Assembly: GCF_012927205.1 (NCBI RefSeq)
Contig: NZ_JABBGC010000002.1
Location: 1,674,001 to 1,738,000 of the forward strand
Length of the DNA: 64,000 nucleotides
Reading direction: 5' to 3'
DNA from: Chitinophaga fulva
GTDB lineage: Bacteria > Bacteroidota > Bacteroidia > Chitinophagales > Chitinophagaceae
Shown piece by piece: positions 1 to 12,900 of the stretch. The notes below the pieces were generated by a model, which saw only the letters and a program-made list of their open reading frames with translations, was not told the DNA's origin and searched no databases. The stretch's first letter is position 1. Each line of letters begins with the position of its first letter. Both the position numbers and the translations under genes were made by a program.

Positions 1-972
1 GTCACCAAATAGGTCCGCCTGCAGGAACAACCGGTCTATCAGGTCTTTTTTAGTATTGTATGATTGTAGCATCCTCTCCAAATAGGTATACACATTCGTC
101 AACTCCATATCGTACCCGTAACTGTTCAGATAAGCCACAAACTCAGCAGCAGAGAGCAGATGCGGATTACGGACATGATAATTCCTATTCAGCAATGCCG
201 GCTTGTCAAAAATCTGCAGTATCGCAGCAGATACCTGGTCAATATTAGACAATTCCAGCTCATTGAATTCCTCCGGCATCACCTGGAAGGAAATAAACCC
301 TTTGATCTGGTTATAGAAAGCATTATTGTCAATATTCTCCTGGAACTTACCGGTAGCAGAATGGAATGACAAGTGGCCTACGCGGTAGATATTGACCTCC
401 ACCCCTTCTTCTCTGGCTGCATCCAGCAGACGTTCCGCCTCCAGTTTACTCTTCGCATAGAAGTTAGGCACTTCCTGTCCTTTGAACAAATCGGCTTCGG
501 TATACAGATAATCGGTACTGCCTTTTTCTGCCACACCAGCCACACTGGTAGTAGAGATATGATGGATTACCTTCTTCCTTCCTGTTTTGCAATAATCCAA
601 TATCGTCTGTACGGAGCGGGTGTTCACCGCTTCAAACTCACTGTAACTACCATAGTGTTTTACGTTAGCGGCCGTATTCAGGATACAATCCGTTTCGGAC
701 ATCAGCGCCTCAAACACGGCAGCATCCATTCCCAGCTGTGGCAAAGCGATATCTCCTTTCCATACCCGCAGCTTTGCCTGGTCTTTAGGTAATGGCGTAC
801 CAAAGTAGAAGGCATACTTTTCCGATAACCGGCTGAAAGCCGCTTCATCACTCTCTGCCCGCACCAGCACACATACCGGCGTATCGTTCCGCTGAAGCAG
901 GTCATACAACAGGTGAATACCCAGGTAACCGGTTGCCCCCAGCAGTAAGATCTGCTGATAAGTAGTGGTACT
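1..972 (-). other. NRPS terminal thioester reductase (R) domain, partial
   Basis: An NAD(P)-binding glycine motif (GATGYLG, residue 5781) and the Tyr-x3-Lys pair (Y5941, K5945) identify the family of carboxylic acid reductase and NRPS release domains. These use NADPH to release the carrier-bound peptide as an aldehyde, sometimes reduced further to an alcohol. The domain is cut by the window edge, so I cannot tell whether anything follows it. Confidence 0.85.
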
Positions 973-3900
973 GCTGACATCCAGCTGTTGCCATGCTTTC
1001 ACTTCTTCGAGATATGGCCGTTGCTGTTCTTCCAGCATCCGCTGCATATGCGCTGCCTGCGCCTGCATGGCTTCGTGATCTACCTGTGCCGGATCAAACC
1101 TGGACATCAATGCCGCCAGTTTGTTTTTAAAGTGATTCTTTTCATAAATCACATATTTAGAGATACCGGCTATGGTAGGATGCTGGAAGAGGTCATTAAT
1201 AGAAACCTGGAAGTCCACCTTCATCTTGGCGATCAACCGGATCGCTGTGATAGAGTTACCGCCAGCGGCAAAGAAATTATCGTGTATGCTTAACCGTGGC
1301 AAGTTCAGTACCTCTTTCCAGATTTCCAGCAGCTGCTCTTCGATTTCGTTAGCAGGACGAGCATCCTGCGGCTGATCAGTGGGCATCAGGGATGCTGGCG
1401 ATGGCAATCCTTTCCGGTCGATCTTGCCATTAGGCGTCAGCGGGAATGATTCCATCGGAATCATCACCGGGGGCACCATAAAGTCTGGCAGTTTACGCTT
1501 CAGATAAGCTACGATAGCGTCTTTATTGAACTCGTGATGCGGTATCACATAAGCCACGAGCAGTTTATTATCATGCTCTCCGCCTTTCACTACTACCACT
1601 GCTTCATTAACATGCTCGCATTCCTGCAGCACGTTTTCTATTTCACCCAATTCAATCCGGTATCCGCGCACTTTCACCTGGTCATCGATCCGTCCCATGT
1701 ATTCGATATTACCATCTGCCAGCCAGCGCCCCAGATCACCGGTACGGTACATCCGGGTTTCACCATCTCCGGTGAAAGGATTGATGACAAACTTCTCGTT
1801 GGTAAGTTCCGGACGGTTGAGATAACCACGGGCCAGACCGGCGCCACTCACACAAATCTCCCCCGCTACCCCTATCGGGCATAATCCACCGTGGGCATCC
1901 TGGATATACAGTTGCATATTGGCCACCGGCTTCCCGATCACCACTACACCATCTTCCCGGATGGGATCAGCGGATGCAGTGGTACAGATACTGTTTTCCG
2001 TAGGGCCGTAAGCGTTCATGAATCTCACACCCCTGGCTTGCAGATATCTTCCATCCTCCCTGTTTAACGGTTCACCACAGGATACAATGGTTTTCACCCT
2101 GCCCAACATTTCTTTCATGCTGTGCAAATAGGACGGCGGTAAAAATAACACCTCCACTTTCCGTTTATTGATCAGCGTAGTAAATCCGGCAGCAGACATC
2201 AGGTCTTCTTTACGCGGCAGCACCAATGCGGCGCCATGAGACAGGGTACAGAATATTTCCATACAGGAGGCATCAAATCCGATAGTCGCAAATTGCAGCA
2301 CGCGGCTTCCGGTTTCTATCTGTAACTGCTCCTGCTGATCATACACCAGGTTCACCACACCGCCATGCTCCACCAATACGCCTTTGGGTTTGCCGGTAGA
2401 GCCGGAAGTAAAGATCACATAGGCCAGATCATTGGCAGCAGGACCATCTGGCAGCGCTGTTACCGGATAACCGGCGAATAAGTCCGCGTCTGTAACCATG
2501 ACCAGTTCTATACCATCTACAGCGGCCCCCAGCCTGTCGCTGACAGCAGGGCTGCTGACCATAATACCCGCGGCGGTATCCGCAAGGATATATTGTATCC
2601 TGTCTGCCGGATATTCGGGGTCTACCGGTACATAAGCACCGCCTGCTTTCATGATGCCATATATGGCGATGATCATCTCCGGCGAACGTTCAATACATAA
2701 AGGCACCAGCGTATCCCGGCCAACACCCTTATCGCGCAGGTAGTGCGCCAACTGGTTAGAGCGTTCATCCAGCTCTTTATAAGTCAACGTAACATCCTTA
2801 AACATTAATGCCACGGCGTCAGGGAAAGCTGCTGCTTTGGCGGAGAACAAGCCAGGCAGTGAAATACCCTGCGGCACCGCCGATACCTTGCTATTAAAGC
2901 CTTCCAGCAGCAAATGCTCTTCCGCTGCGTCCAATAACGGTAACGCACATATACAGGTGGCAGGTTCACGGGTAACGGAACGCAGCAACTGCTCAAAATG
3001 TTTACCCATCCTTCTCACCGTATCACTATAGAACAAGTCTGTACTGTATTGAATGATCAGGGAGAGCCCGGCCTCCGTTTCCTTCAGGCAGAAGTTAAGG
3101 TCAAATACAGCGGTAGTATGGTCCAGTGGCTCCTCTGATAGCTGTACCGTTCCCAGCGTCAGCTCAGGAATATCCGGTGTATTCTGCAAGACCAACATCA
3201 CCTGGAACAACGGGCTGCGGCTCATATCACGCTCCGTCACCACCGCGTCCACGATCTTTTCGAATGGTACCTCCTGGTATTCATAAGCACTTAACGTAGT
3301 CTGTTTTACCTGTTGCAGCAAGGAAAGGAATGCGGGATTACCCGTGAGGCTGCTGCGCAGGGCCAGGGTATTGATAAAGAAGCCGGCAAGACTTTCCACC
3401 TCCTGGCGTGTACGCCCGGAAATAGGGCTGCCCACGCAGATATCATCCTGTCCGCTGTAACGGTACAACAACACGTTGAGGGCTGCCAGCAACGTCATGA
3501 AAAGCGTTACCCCTTCCTGTTGCGACAGGGCCAGCAACTGATCTGTCAGCTCCCGGTCGAATTGCAGGTGTTCTACAGCACCATTTTTACCTTTTACTGC
3601 CGGTCTGGTTTTATCTGTCGGCAGCTGCAGCGCCTGTACATCTTTCAGGTTTTCTTGCCAGTACGACAATTGTGTTGCCAATACCTCATCCGACATATAC
3701 TTCCGTTGCCAGATGGCATAGTCTGCATATTGTATTTCGAGTGCCGGTAACTTCACGTTTTCTCCGGTAGTATAAGCATTATAAAGGGTAATCAATTCCC
3801 TGAACAGGACACTGATAGACCAACCATCAGAAGCTATATGATGCATGTTCATCACCAGGATATGCGTAGTAGTATCCAGCGCGATCAGATGCACCCGTAG

Positions 3901-6900
3901 CATATACTCTTTGGTGAGATCAAAAGGTTTTCTTATCAACGTATGCACGAGGGTACGATAATCCGCTATCGCCTGTTGGCGGCCACGCAAATCGATTTGT
4001 TGCAGCTCCCATTGCTGTGCTGGCAATATCTGCTGACCGGAATACCCGTCCTTCTGGACGATGACAGACCGTAATACTTCATGACGGACCAGCAGGTCCC
4101 GGAAGGCATTTGCCAACGCTCCTTTATCCAGGACACCTTCCATGCGTAATACTACCGGCACATGGTATTGTGCACTGCCTTCCATCTGATCAACGAACCA
4201 CAACCGTTCCTGGCTATACGACAGCGGAATCAATTCCGGCCGTTGCTGAGGTGTTACTGCCGGCAGCAGCCAGCCCTTGCCGTTCTGGCGGATAAACGCT
4301 GCCAATCGCGCGATGGTAGGATTAGCAAAGATGGATTTCACAGCTACTTCCACTTCCATGTATTTACGCAGGGCAGACTGCAGGCGCATGGCCAGCAACG
4401 AATGGCCTCCCAGCTCAAAGAAATTGTCGTGTATGCTGATTTTATCCACCTGTAATAAAACACGCCAGATATCTGTCAGCTGTTGTTCCGTCAGGTTGCG
4501 TGCCACCACATACGTAGCCCCGCCAAGCGCGCTCAGGTCAGCTTCCGGCAATGCGCGTTTATTGATCTTACCATTATTTGTCAATGGCAGTTCCGGCAAA
4601 GTGATAAAAAGGGAGGGGATCATATACTCCGGCAACCTGGACTGCATCCAGGTGCGCAGCTCGTCTTTCCCGAAGCGATGTTGTGGCACCACATAGGCCA
4701 CCAGCCGTTTATTGCCGTATTGGTCATTTTTCACCAGTACCACACATTGCGCCACCAGTTCACATTGACCCAGTACGCTTTCTACCTCGCCTATTTCCAC
4801 ACGGTTCCCGCGGATCTTCACCTGGTCATCTTTACGCGCCAGGTAATTGATGTTACCATCCGGCAACCAGCAGCAGACATCACCGGTCTTGTACAAGCGG
4901 CCATTCCCGGTTACATCAAACGGATCGGCCATAAAGCGCTCCGCTGTTAATTCCGGCAGATGCAGGTACCCCTTGGCTACCTGCACGCCACCGATAAACA
5001 ATTCTCCCGGCACTCCAACCGGGCATGGATTGCCGTTGGCATCCAAAATGTATAACCGGGTATTGGCAATCGGTTTGCCAATGGGCGGCAGCACCCGCTG
5101 GGTATAATCTTCCCGCTGTATCGTATAGGCGCTCACCACGTGCGCCTCCGTTGGCCCGTACTGGTTATACAGGCGCGTATTACCTTTTTCCAGGAATAAC
5201 CGGAGGTCATTGCTCAATTTAAGCTGTTCGCCGGCTGTTATCACTTCCTGTAAATATTGCGGATAGATACCGCTTTCCTGTGCGTATTCCACCAGGTTTT
5301 TCAACACCACGTAAGGCAGGAAGAGACAATTGATCTTTTCTGTATTGATCTGTTCCATCAGGATGGCCATGTCTTTCCTCCGTTGTTCGTCCACCAGGTG
5401 AAGGCTGCCGCCAAAACTGAGCGTGAAGAATATCTCCTGGAAGCTCACATCGAAATTGATACTGGCAAACTGTAGTATACGTTTAGGCACCCGGGTATCG
5501 ATCTCCTGTTGTTGCCAGCAAAGCAGGTTAAACAAAGCCTTGTCAGGCATTTCCACCCCCTTCGGCTGTCCGGTGGAACCGGACGTATAGATGAGGTAAG
5601 TCAGTTTGTCCGGAGAAGTATACCGGCTGGGGTCCGTAACCGGTTGCCCCGACAATATATCCGCCGGTAATACCATCATACGTTCCGCTGCAATGTCTGC
5701 CGGCAGTAGCCCCTGGCTGGCCTCATCCGTAATCATCAAAGTAAAATGAGTGTCAGAGAGGATATAACGGATACGTACCTCCGGATAAGCAGGATCTACC
5801 GGTACATAAGTGGCGCCGGCCTTCAGGATGCCCACAATAGCGGTGATCATTCCGAGCGAGCGCGACATGCAGACAGGTATCAGTGTATTTTCCACCACCC
5901 CTTTCTCCCGTAGATAATGGGCCAGTTGATTAGCCCTTTCATTAAGCTGCCGGTAGGTATACTGTTCTGTTCCGAAAACAACTGCCGTAGCATCCGGCGT
6001 CTGCCGGACCTGCGCTTCGAACAGGTCTATCACTGCCATGCCGGCAGGATAACTACTTGCTGTATCATTAAACGTCCGCAATAATTGTTTTTCTTCCGCA
6101 GCCGTGAGCATCGGTAATGCTCCTATCTGCCGGGAAGGTGCTGCCACAATCGCTTCCAGGAGTATCAGATAATGTTCCATCATCCTGGCGATGGTAGCCT
6201 CCTGATAAAGATCACTGCAATACTCTACACGGAAACGCAGACCGGTATCAGTAGTCGTAACATCCACCGTCAGATCGAATTTGGCGGTGCTGTTAGGGAC
6301 CGGCTGTATCGTTACCTGCACATCATCCAACTGCAGGTCCGGAGTTTCCGGCAGGTTCTGTAAGATAAACATCACCTGGAACAGCGGTGTACGGCTCATA
6401 TCACGGTCGCTCACCACCGCTTCCACTATTTTCTCAAACGGGGCATCCTGGTATTGATATGCCTCCAGTAAAGTAGCCTTTACCTGTTTGAGCAGGGACA
6501 GGAAGTCCGGATTACCGGCCAGGTTGCTGCGCAGTGCAATGGTATTAACAAAGAAACCAATCAGCGGTTCTATGGTTTGCTGGGTACGGTTGGCAATAGG
6601 GCTGCCCACACAGATATCTTCCTGTCCGCTGTAGCGGTATAGCAACACCTTGAAAGCCGCCAGCATCGTCATAAACAGGGTAGTCCCCGTTTGTTTGCAC
6701 AGCTGGTTTATTCCGGCTGTCAGTGTACCATCCACTTCGTAATACAAGGTATTTCCGCGGGTACTTTGTGTGGCAGGGCGCGGGAAATCGGTAGGCAACT
6801 GCAGCGTAGCCGTATCATCCAGTTTTTCTTTCCAGTAAGACAATTGCTGATCGAGCACAGTTCCCTGCAGGTGATGCCGGTGCCACAATGCATAATCAGC

Positions 6901-9900
6901 ATATTGTACCTGTAGTGGCTCCAGCTGGTGTGACTGATGCCGGTGCGCAGCTTCGTACAGCCGTATCAGTTCTTTGAGCAATATTGACACGGACCACCCG
7001 TCGGATGCAATATGATGTTGCACCACTACGAAGAAATGCTCACGGGAAGCCAGTTGCACCAGTTGCACCCGCAACATATAATCCGTCGCCAGGTTAAATG
7101 GTTGATTATAACAATCCGTAATTTCTTCCAATACCTTTTTCCGGTCAGCTTCCATGGTCCTGTCTATCACTTGCAGCTGCCATCCATCGGCAGGCAGGAT
7201 ATGCTGACTTAACTCTCCGTCTTCCTCCAGGAAAACAGTACGTAGTGCTTCATGCCTGTCTACAATGGTTTTCAGGGCGCCTTCCAATGCCATCACGTCC
7301 AGGTCGCCATCCAGTTTTAACACCAGCGGCATATGATAAGCCACGCTGCCTTCCATGCGGTCTATAAACCATAACCTTTCCTGCGCAGAAGAAAGCGGCA
7401 GCTTTCCTTCCCGTGGAAAGACCGTAACGGCCGGCAGCACAGTACCCCGTTGCTGACGACGGATATGGTCCGCCAGTGTGGCCACCACCGGATAAGTGAA
7501 AAGGTCACGTATGGGCACCTCTACTTCCAGCTCGCGGCGTATCGCAGATACAACACGGGTTACCAACAGGGAATGTCCGCCCAGTTCAAAGAAGTTGTCA
7601 TATATACCTACCCTTGACACATTCAGCAATTGCTGCCAAATACCAGTCAACGCCAGCTCGGTGGCATTACGTGGAGGCATATACGCTGCTGCCGGCATCA
7701 GGGATTGGTCCGGTTCTGGTAATGCACGTTTATTCACCTTACCATTGCTCGTCAGTGGGAGCTTTTCCAATGGTATCAGCACAGCAGGCACCATATAGTC
7801 CGGCAACAGCTGCCTGAGGTAAGTTTGTATTTTTTCTTTTTCAAAGGTCCCTGCCGGCACAATATAGCCAGCAAGATATTTATTGCCTTGCTCATTCGTA
7901 CGCGCCATCACCACCGCTTGTTCTACCCATTCACATTGTTGCAGTACCCTTTCCGTTTCACCCGGTTCAATACGATAACCCCGGATCTTCACCTGGTCAT
8001 CTGTACGGCCCAGGCAAAGCACGTTTCCATCTGCTTGCCAGCATCCCAGGTCCCCGGTCTTATAAAGTCTTTCGACGCTGTTATTACCAAACTGGTGGGA
8101 GATGAAACGTTCTGCCGTCAGCTCAGGTAAATTGAGATAGCCTAAGGAAAGACCGGCACCTCCTACATAGATTTCGCCCGTAACGCCGACCGGCACCAGC
8201 TGACGGCGGCTATCCAGGATATATACCTTCCGGTTGCTCAGCGGTCGGCCTACCGGTACTGGCACCTTCACAGCACCTGCCTCTACTGTGTAGGTAATAG
8301 AGAAGGTGGTGTTCTCCGTAGGACCGTAACCGTTAATAACGGTTAGTGCAGGATATTGTCGTTTTAATTTATTGATGTGTTCTTCCGATAATTTCTCTCC
8401 ACCGGCCAGTACTACTGATAAGGTTTCAAAAATACGGATGTCGGTATCGATCAGCTGATTGAACCAGCTCGCCGTAAACCACATCATATTTACCTGGTGC
8501 GTGCTGATTTCACGTTTCAACACCTCGTTGTCCAGCAGTTGTTGTTCCGGGCAAAGAATGAGGCGGCCACCATTGAGCAGCATGCCCCAATACTCAAAGG
8601 TAGCGGCATCGAAAGAAGGTGCGCCGGTAGATAACAAACGGTCCGCCGCACTGAAAGAGACATAGTCCACCCCTTTCACGAGGCTCACCACATTCTGATG
8701 GCTTACCATCACTCCTTTTGGCGTGCCGGTAGAACCGGAAGTGTAAATTACATAAGCCAGGTCCTGCGGAAGGGCTACAGGTAATTGTGCCGACATCGAC
8801 GTTGCCATCTGCGTTTCGGCCAGCTGGTCCAGGCAGATGAACTTCATGGCTGTACCTGTATGCCCCAGTGCAGCCAGATGCATCGTTGTGGTGAGCAGGA
8901 GCGTACTGTTGCTTTCTGCTAACATATAACTGATACGTTCCACCGGGTAATGAGGATCAACCGGCACGTACGCGCCTCCGGCCTTTAATATCGCCAGGAT
9001 AGCAGTGATCAGCTTATCTGAACGCTCCATACAAATGGGTACACGCATCCCCGGCGTTACTCCCTCTTCCACGAGGTATTGCGCCAGGTGTGTGGAAGCT
9101 GTATCTAATTCCTGGTAGGTTATCTCCTTACCTTCAAATACCAGGGCTGTAGTATCCGGTGTCAGGGCTACCTGTGCTGCGAAGAGGTCTGTGATGCTTT
9201 TATCAGCCGGATAAGAGGTATCTGTCTGGTTAAAGACTTCCAGCAACTGTGTTTCTTCAGTTGCCAGCAGCATCGGCAAAAAGCCTACTGCTGTGGACGG
9301 GCTGATAACGATGGCCGCTAACAGTTGTTTAAAGTGTGTGATCATCTGCATGATCGTCTCTTCCCGGAACAGGTCCGTACAATATTCCACGCTGCCTGAC
9401 AATCCTGTTGCGGTCTCTTCTACCGTGAAATTAAGGTCTACCTGGGCAGTGGTATAAGCGATCTTTTCCGGTTGCATATGCGCAGCACCCAATGCGAGAT
9501 CGCCTACCACCGGCATGTTCTGTAACGTGAAGATCACCTGGAACAGTGGGCTATAGCTCAGATCACGTTCTTTCACGACCGCTTCCACTACTTTTTCAAA
9601 CGGTATGTCCTGATGCTCGTAGGCATCCAGGGTTGTATTTTTCACCTGTTGCAGCAGGGCAGCGAAAGTTGGGTTATCCTGCAGCTGCGTGCGTAATGCC
9701 AGGGTATTCACAAAACATCCGATCAGGCTTTCCGTTTCCTGCCGGGTACGGCCGGATACAGGACTGCCCACCGTGATATCTTCCTGGCCACTGTAGCGGT
9801 ATAACAACACCTTAAATGCCGTCAGCAATGTCATGAACAAGGTAGTCCCCTCCTGCTGCGACAATGACTGTAACTGCTGTTGCAGCGTATCGTCGATATG

Positions 9901-12900
9901 GAATGGTACAATGGCGCCACGGTTGGAGAATACAGCCGGACGGGTATAGTCGAGCGGCAACTGTAACGTGGTCACATCAGCCAGCTGGCGGTTCCAATAG
10001 GCTTGTTGCTGTTCCAGCACCGCCGCTGACATATAGGTACGCTGCCAGCGGGCGTAATCTGTATACTGGATATCCAGTGGTGGTAAAACAGGTAATTGTT
10101 GATGGTCCAATGCCGCATACATCTCCATCAGCTCTTTCATAAAAATGCTGACAGACCAACCATCGCCGGCAATGTGATGCAGCGTCAGGGCGAGGATGTG
10201 CTCCTGTTCCGCCACCTCGATCAGCTGTCCGCGTAACATATGGTCAGCAGACAAATTAAAGGGCGTATCGATCAGCGTTTTCACATAAGCATGCAAAGCA
10301 GTAATATCCGCATGGAGATCATGCCGGCTGACTGTTTCCAGTTGCCATCCATCCCTCTCCAATACCTGCTGGTGCGGCACTTCATCAATAACAGTAACGA
10401 TAGTACGCAATATCGCGTGGCGGTTGACTATTTCACGGACAGCCATCTCCAGCGCTTGTTTATTGACTGTTCCTGTCAGACGGAATACCACTGGTATATG
10501 ATATTGTATACTACCGGTCAGCCGGTCGATAAACCAAAGCCTTTCCTGGGCAAAGGATAACGGCTGCGGGCCGGTATATGCTTCCGCGGTAATCCCTTGC
10601 TGCACGGGCCCTGTCTGCTGAAGGATGTAGGCAGCCTGGCTTGCTATAGTCGGATAACTGAAGATAGCCCTTACCGGCACCTCTGCCTGCAACTGTTTTC
10701 TGATGGCAGATTGCAGCCGCATAGCCAGCAGGGAATGCCCACCTGACTCAAAGAAATGATCGTGTATGCCAATACGCTCCCGGCCCAGCAACTGCTGCCA
10801 GATGTCTGTCAACACGTTTTCCTGTTCATTACGGGGAGCCATATACGCCGCATCGGAGAGGGCGGTATCATCTGGCGCCGGCAACGCCTTTTTATCCACT
10901 TTTCCATTGGCGGTAAGCGGCAGCGCTTCCAGGGCTACCAGGAAGGACGGCGTCATATAATCCGGTAGTCTTTCTTTGAGATATGCCAGTATGGCTTCTT
11001 TATCAAAGTTGTTTTCTGTTACCACATACCCGGTCAGGTACCGGTTATGATTTTTATCTGTCCAAACGGTGACTACTGCTTGTTTAACTCCCGGGCAACC
11101 TTCCAGCACGCGCTCCGTTTCACCTGGTTCGATACGGAATCCGCGGATCTTCACCTGTTCATCGATACGGCCCAGGTAAACGATGTTGCCATCAGGCATC
11201 CAGCGGGCCAGGTCTCCGGTACGGTAAACGCTTGCTGCCGGGTCATCGGTGAAAGGGTCCGGTATAAACCGGGCGGCGGTCTGTTCCGGGTCCAGGTATC
11301 CTTTTGCTACACCATCGCCTCCTACATACAGTTCTCCTGTTACTCCAACCGGGACCGGATGGCCCTCACTGTCCAGGATATACGCTGTCCTGTTTTTCAA
11401 TGGACGGCCAATAGGCACGTTGCCGCTAACCGTCGCTTCATGGATACGGTAATAAAGTGAGAAAGTTGTATTCTCCGTAGGGCCGTATATGTTAGTCAGC
11501 GCGATATGCGGATAAGCGCGCCTGAATTTATCAGCATGCTTTTCCGACATCTTCTCCCCTCCCGTCAGCACTTCCTGTAACCTGGCAAATACCGTAATAT
11601 CCATATCTATCAACTGATTGAACCAGCTGGTAGTAAAGAACATTTTGGTGACGCGGCGCTGATAAAGTTCCTGTTTTAGTAATTCAATGTCCAGCAAACT
11701 GCTCTCTGTGCTTAACACCACACAGCCGCCGTTCAACAGGGCGCCCCAATATTCAAAAGTGGTGGCATCAAAGGAAAGGGAGCCGGCAGAAAGGATGACA
11801 TCGTCTTTTGTCAGCGTAATATACTCCTGCGATTTCACCAGGCTCACCACATTCTTATGGGTAACCGCTACGCCTTTAGGCTTACCAGTGGAACCGGAAG
11901 TATACATGACATACGCCACTGCTGCCGGCGCAGGCTGTTCAGTCAACCCATGGACAGGATATTGCAGCAGGTCCGGATTGTCATCTATATAAAGCAATTC
12001 TTTATCAGCAACAACAAGTTTCAAAGTATCCTTCCAATCAGTATCACTGATGACCAGCGGGCTATCGCAATCGGTCAGTAATTGCAATATCCGTTCTGCA
12101 GGGTACTCCGGATTTACCGGCACGTAGGCGCCGCCAGCTTTCAGCACCCCCAGTACCGCCACCATCAGACCGGCGGAACGTTTCATGCATACGGGCACAT
12201 ACGCGCCCGCTCTTAAGCCCTTACTGCGTAACTGGTGTGCGAGACGATTAGCCGCTTCCTCCAGCGCTTTATAGGTAAACGACGTTGTATCGTATACCAC
12301 GGCTATGGCATCCGGCGTTTGAGCCACCTGTTCTTCAAAAAGTGCCGTGATGCTCTTTTCCGCGGGATAAGGTATCGCAGTTTGATTGAACGTATACAAC
12401 AGCTGTGTTTTCTCCGCTGCTGTCAGCAAGGTAATGTCCGCGATGGTATTGACGGGCTGGGTCGCTATTTGTATTAATACCTGTTCAAAATGGGCGGCTA
12501 TCATCCGGACATAAGCGCCATCGAGTACCGTTTCATTGTATACCAGGCCGATTTCAAGCCCTTCAGCCATCATCACCCGTATCGTCAGTGGATAGTTAGC
12601 TTGTTCCTGTACCTGAAAGTGTTGCAGTTGCAATTTCCAGTCAGGAGATTGCAAGGCAGGGTTCACCGGGTAGTTTTCAAACACCAGGAGACTGTCAAAC
12701 AACTCTTCCCGGATGCCCGTCCAGTGCTGAATATCATTTAGCGCAGCATACTGGTGCTCTCGGCTTTGCAATTGCGTAACCTGTATCTCCTGTAACCAGC
12801 CAGCGATTGTTTGTTCACTTGCCACGGTGGTGTACAACGGCAGGGTATTGATATACAATCCAATTTTTTTCTCTACACCAGGCAGTTCATCTGGTCTGCC

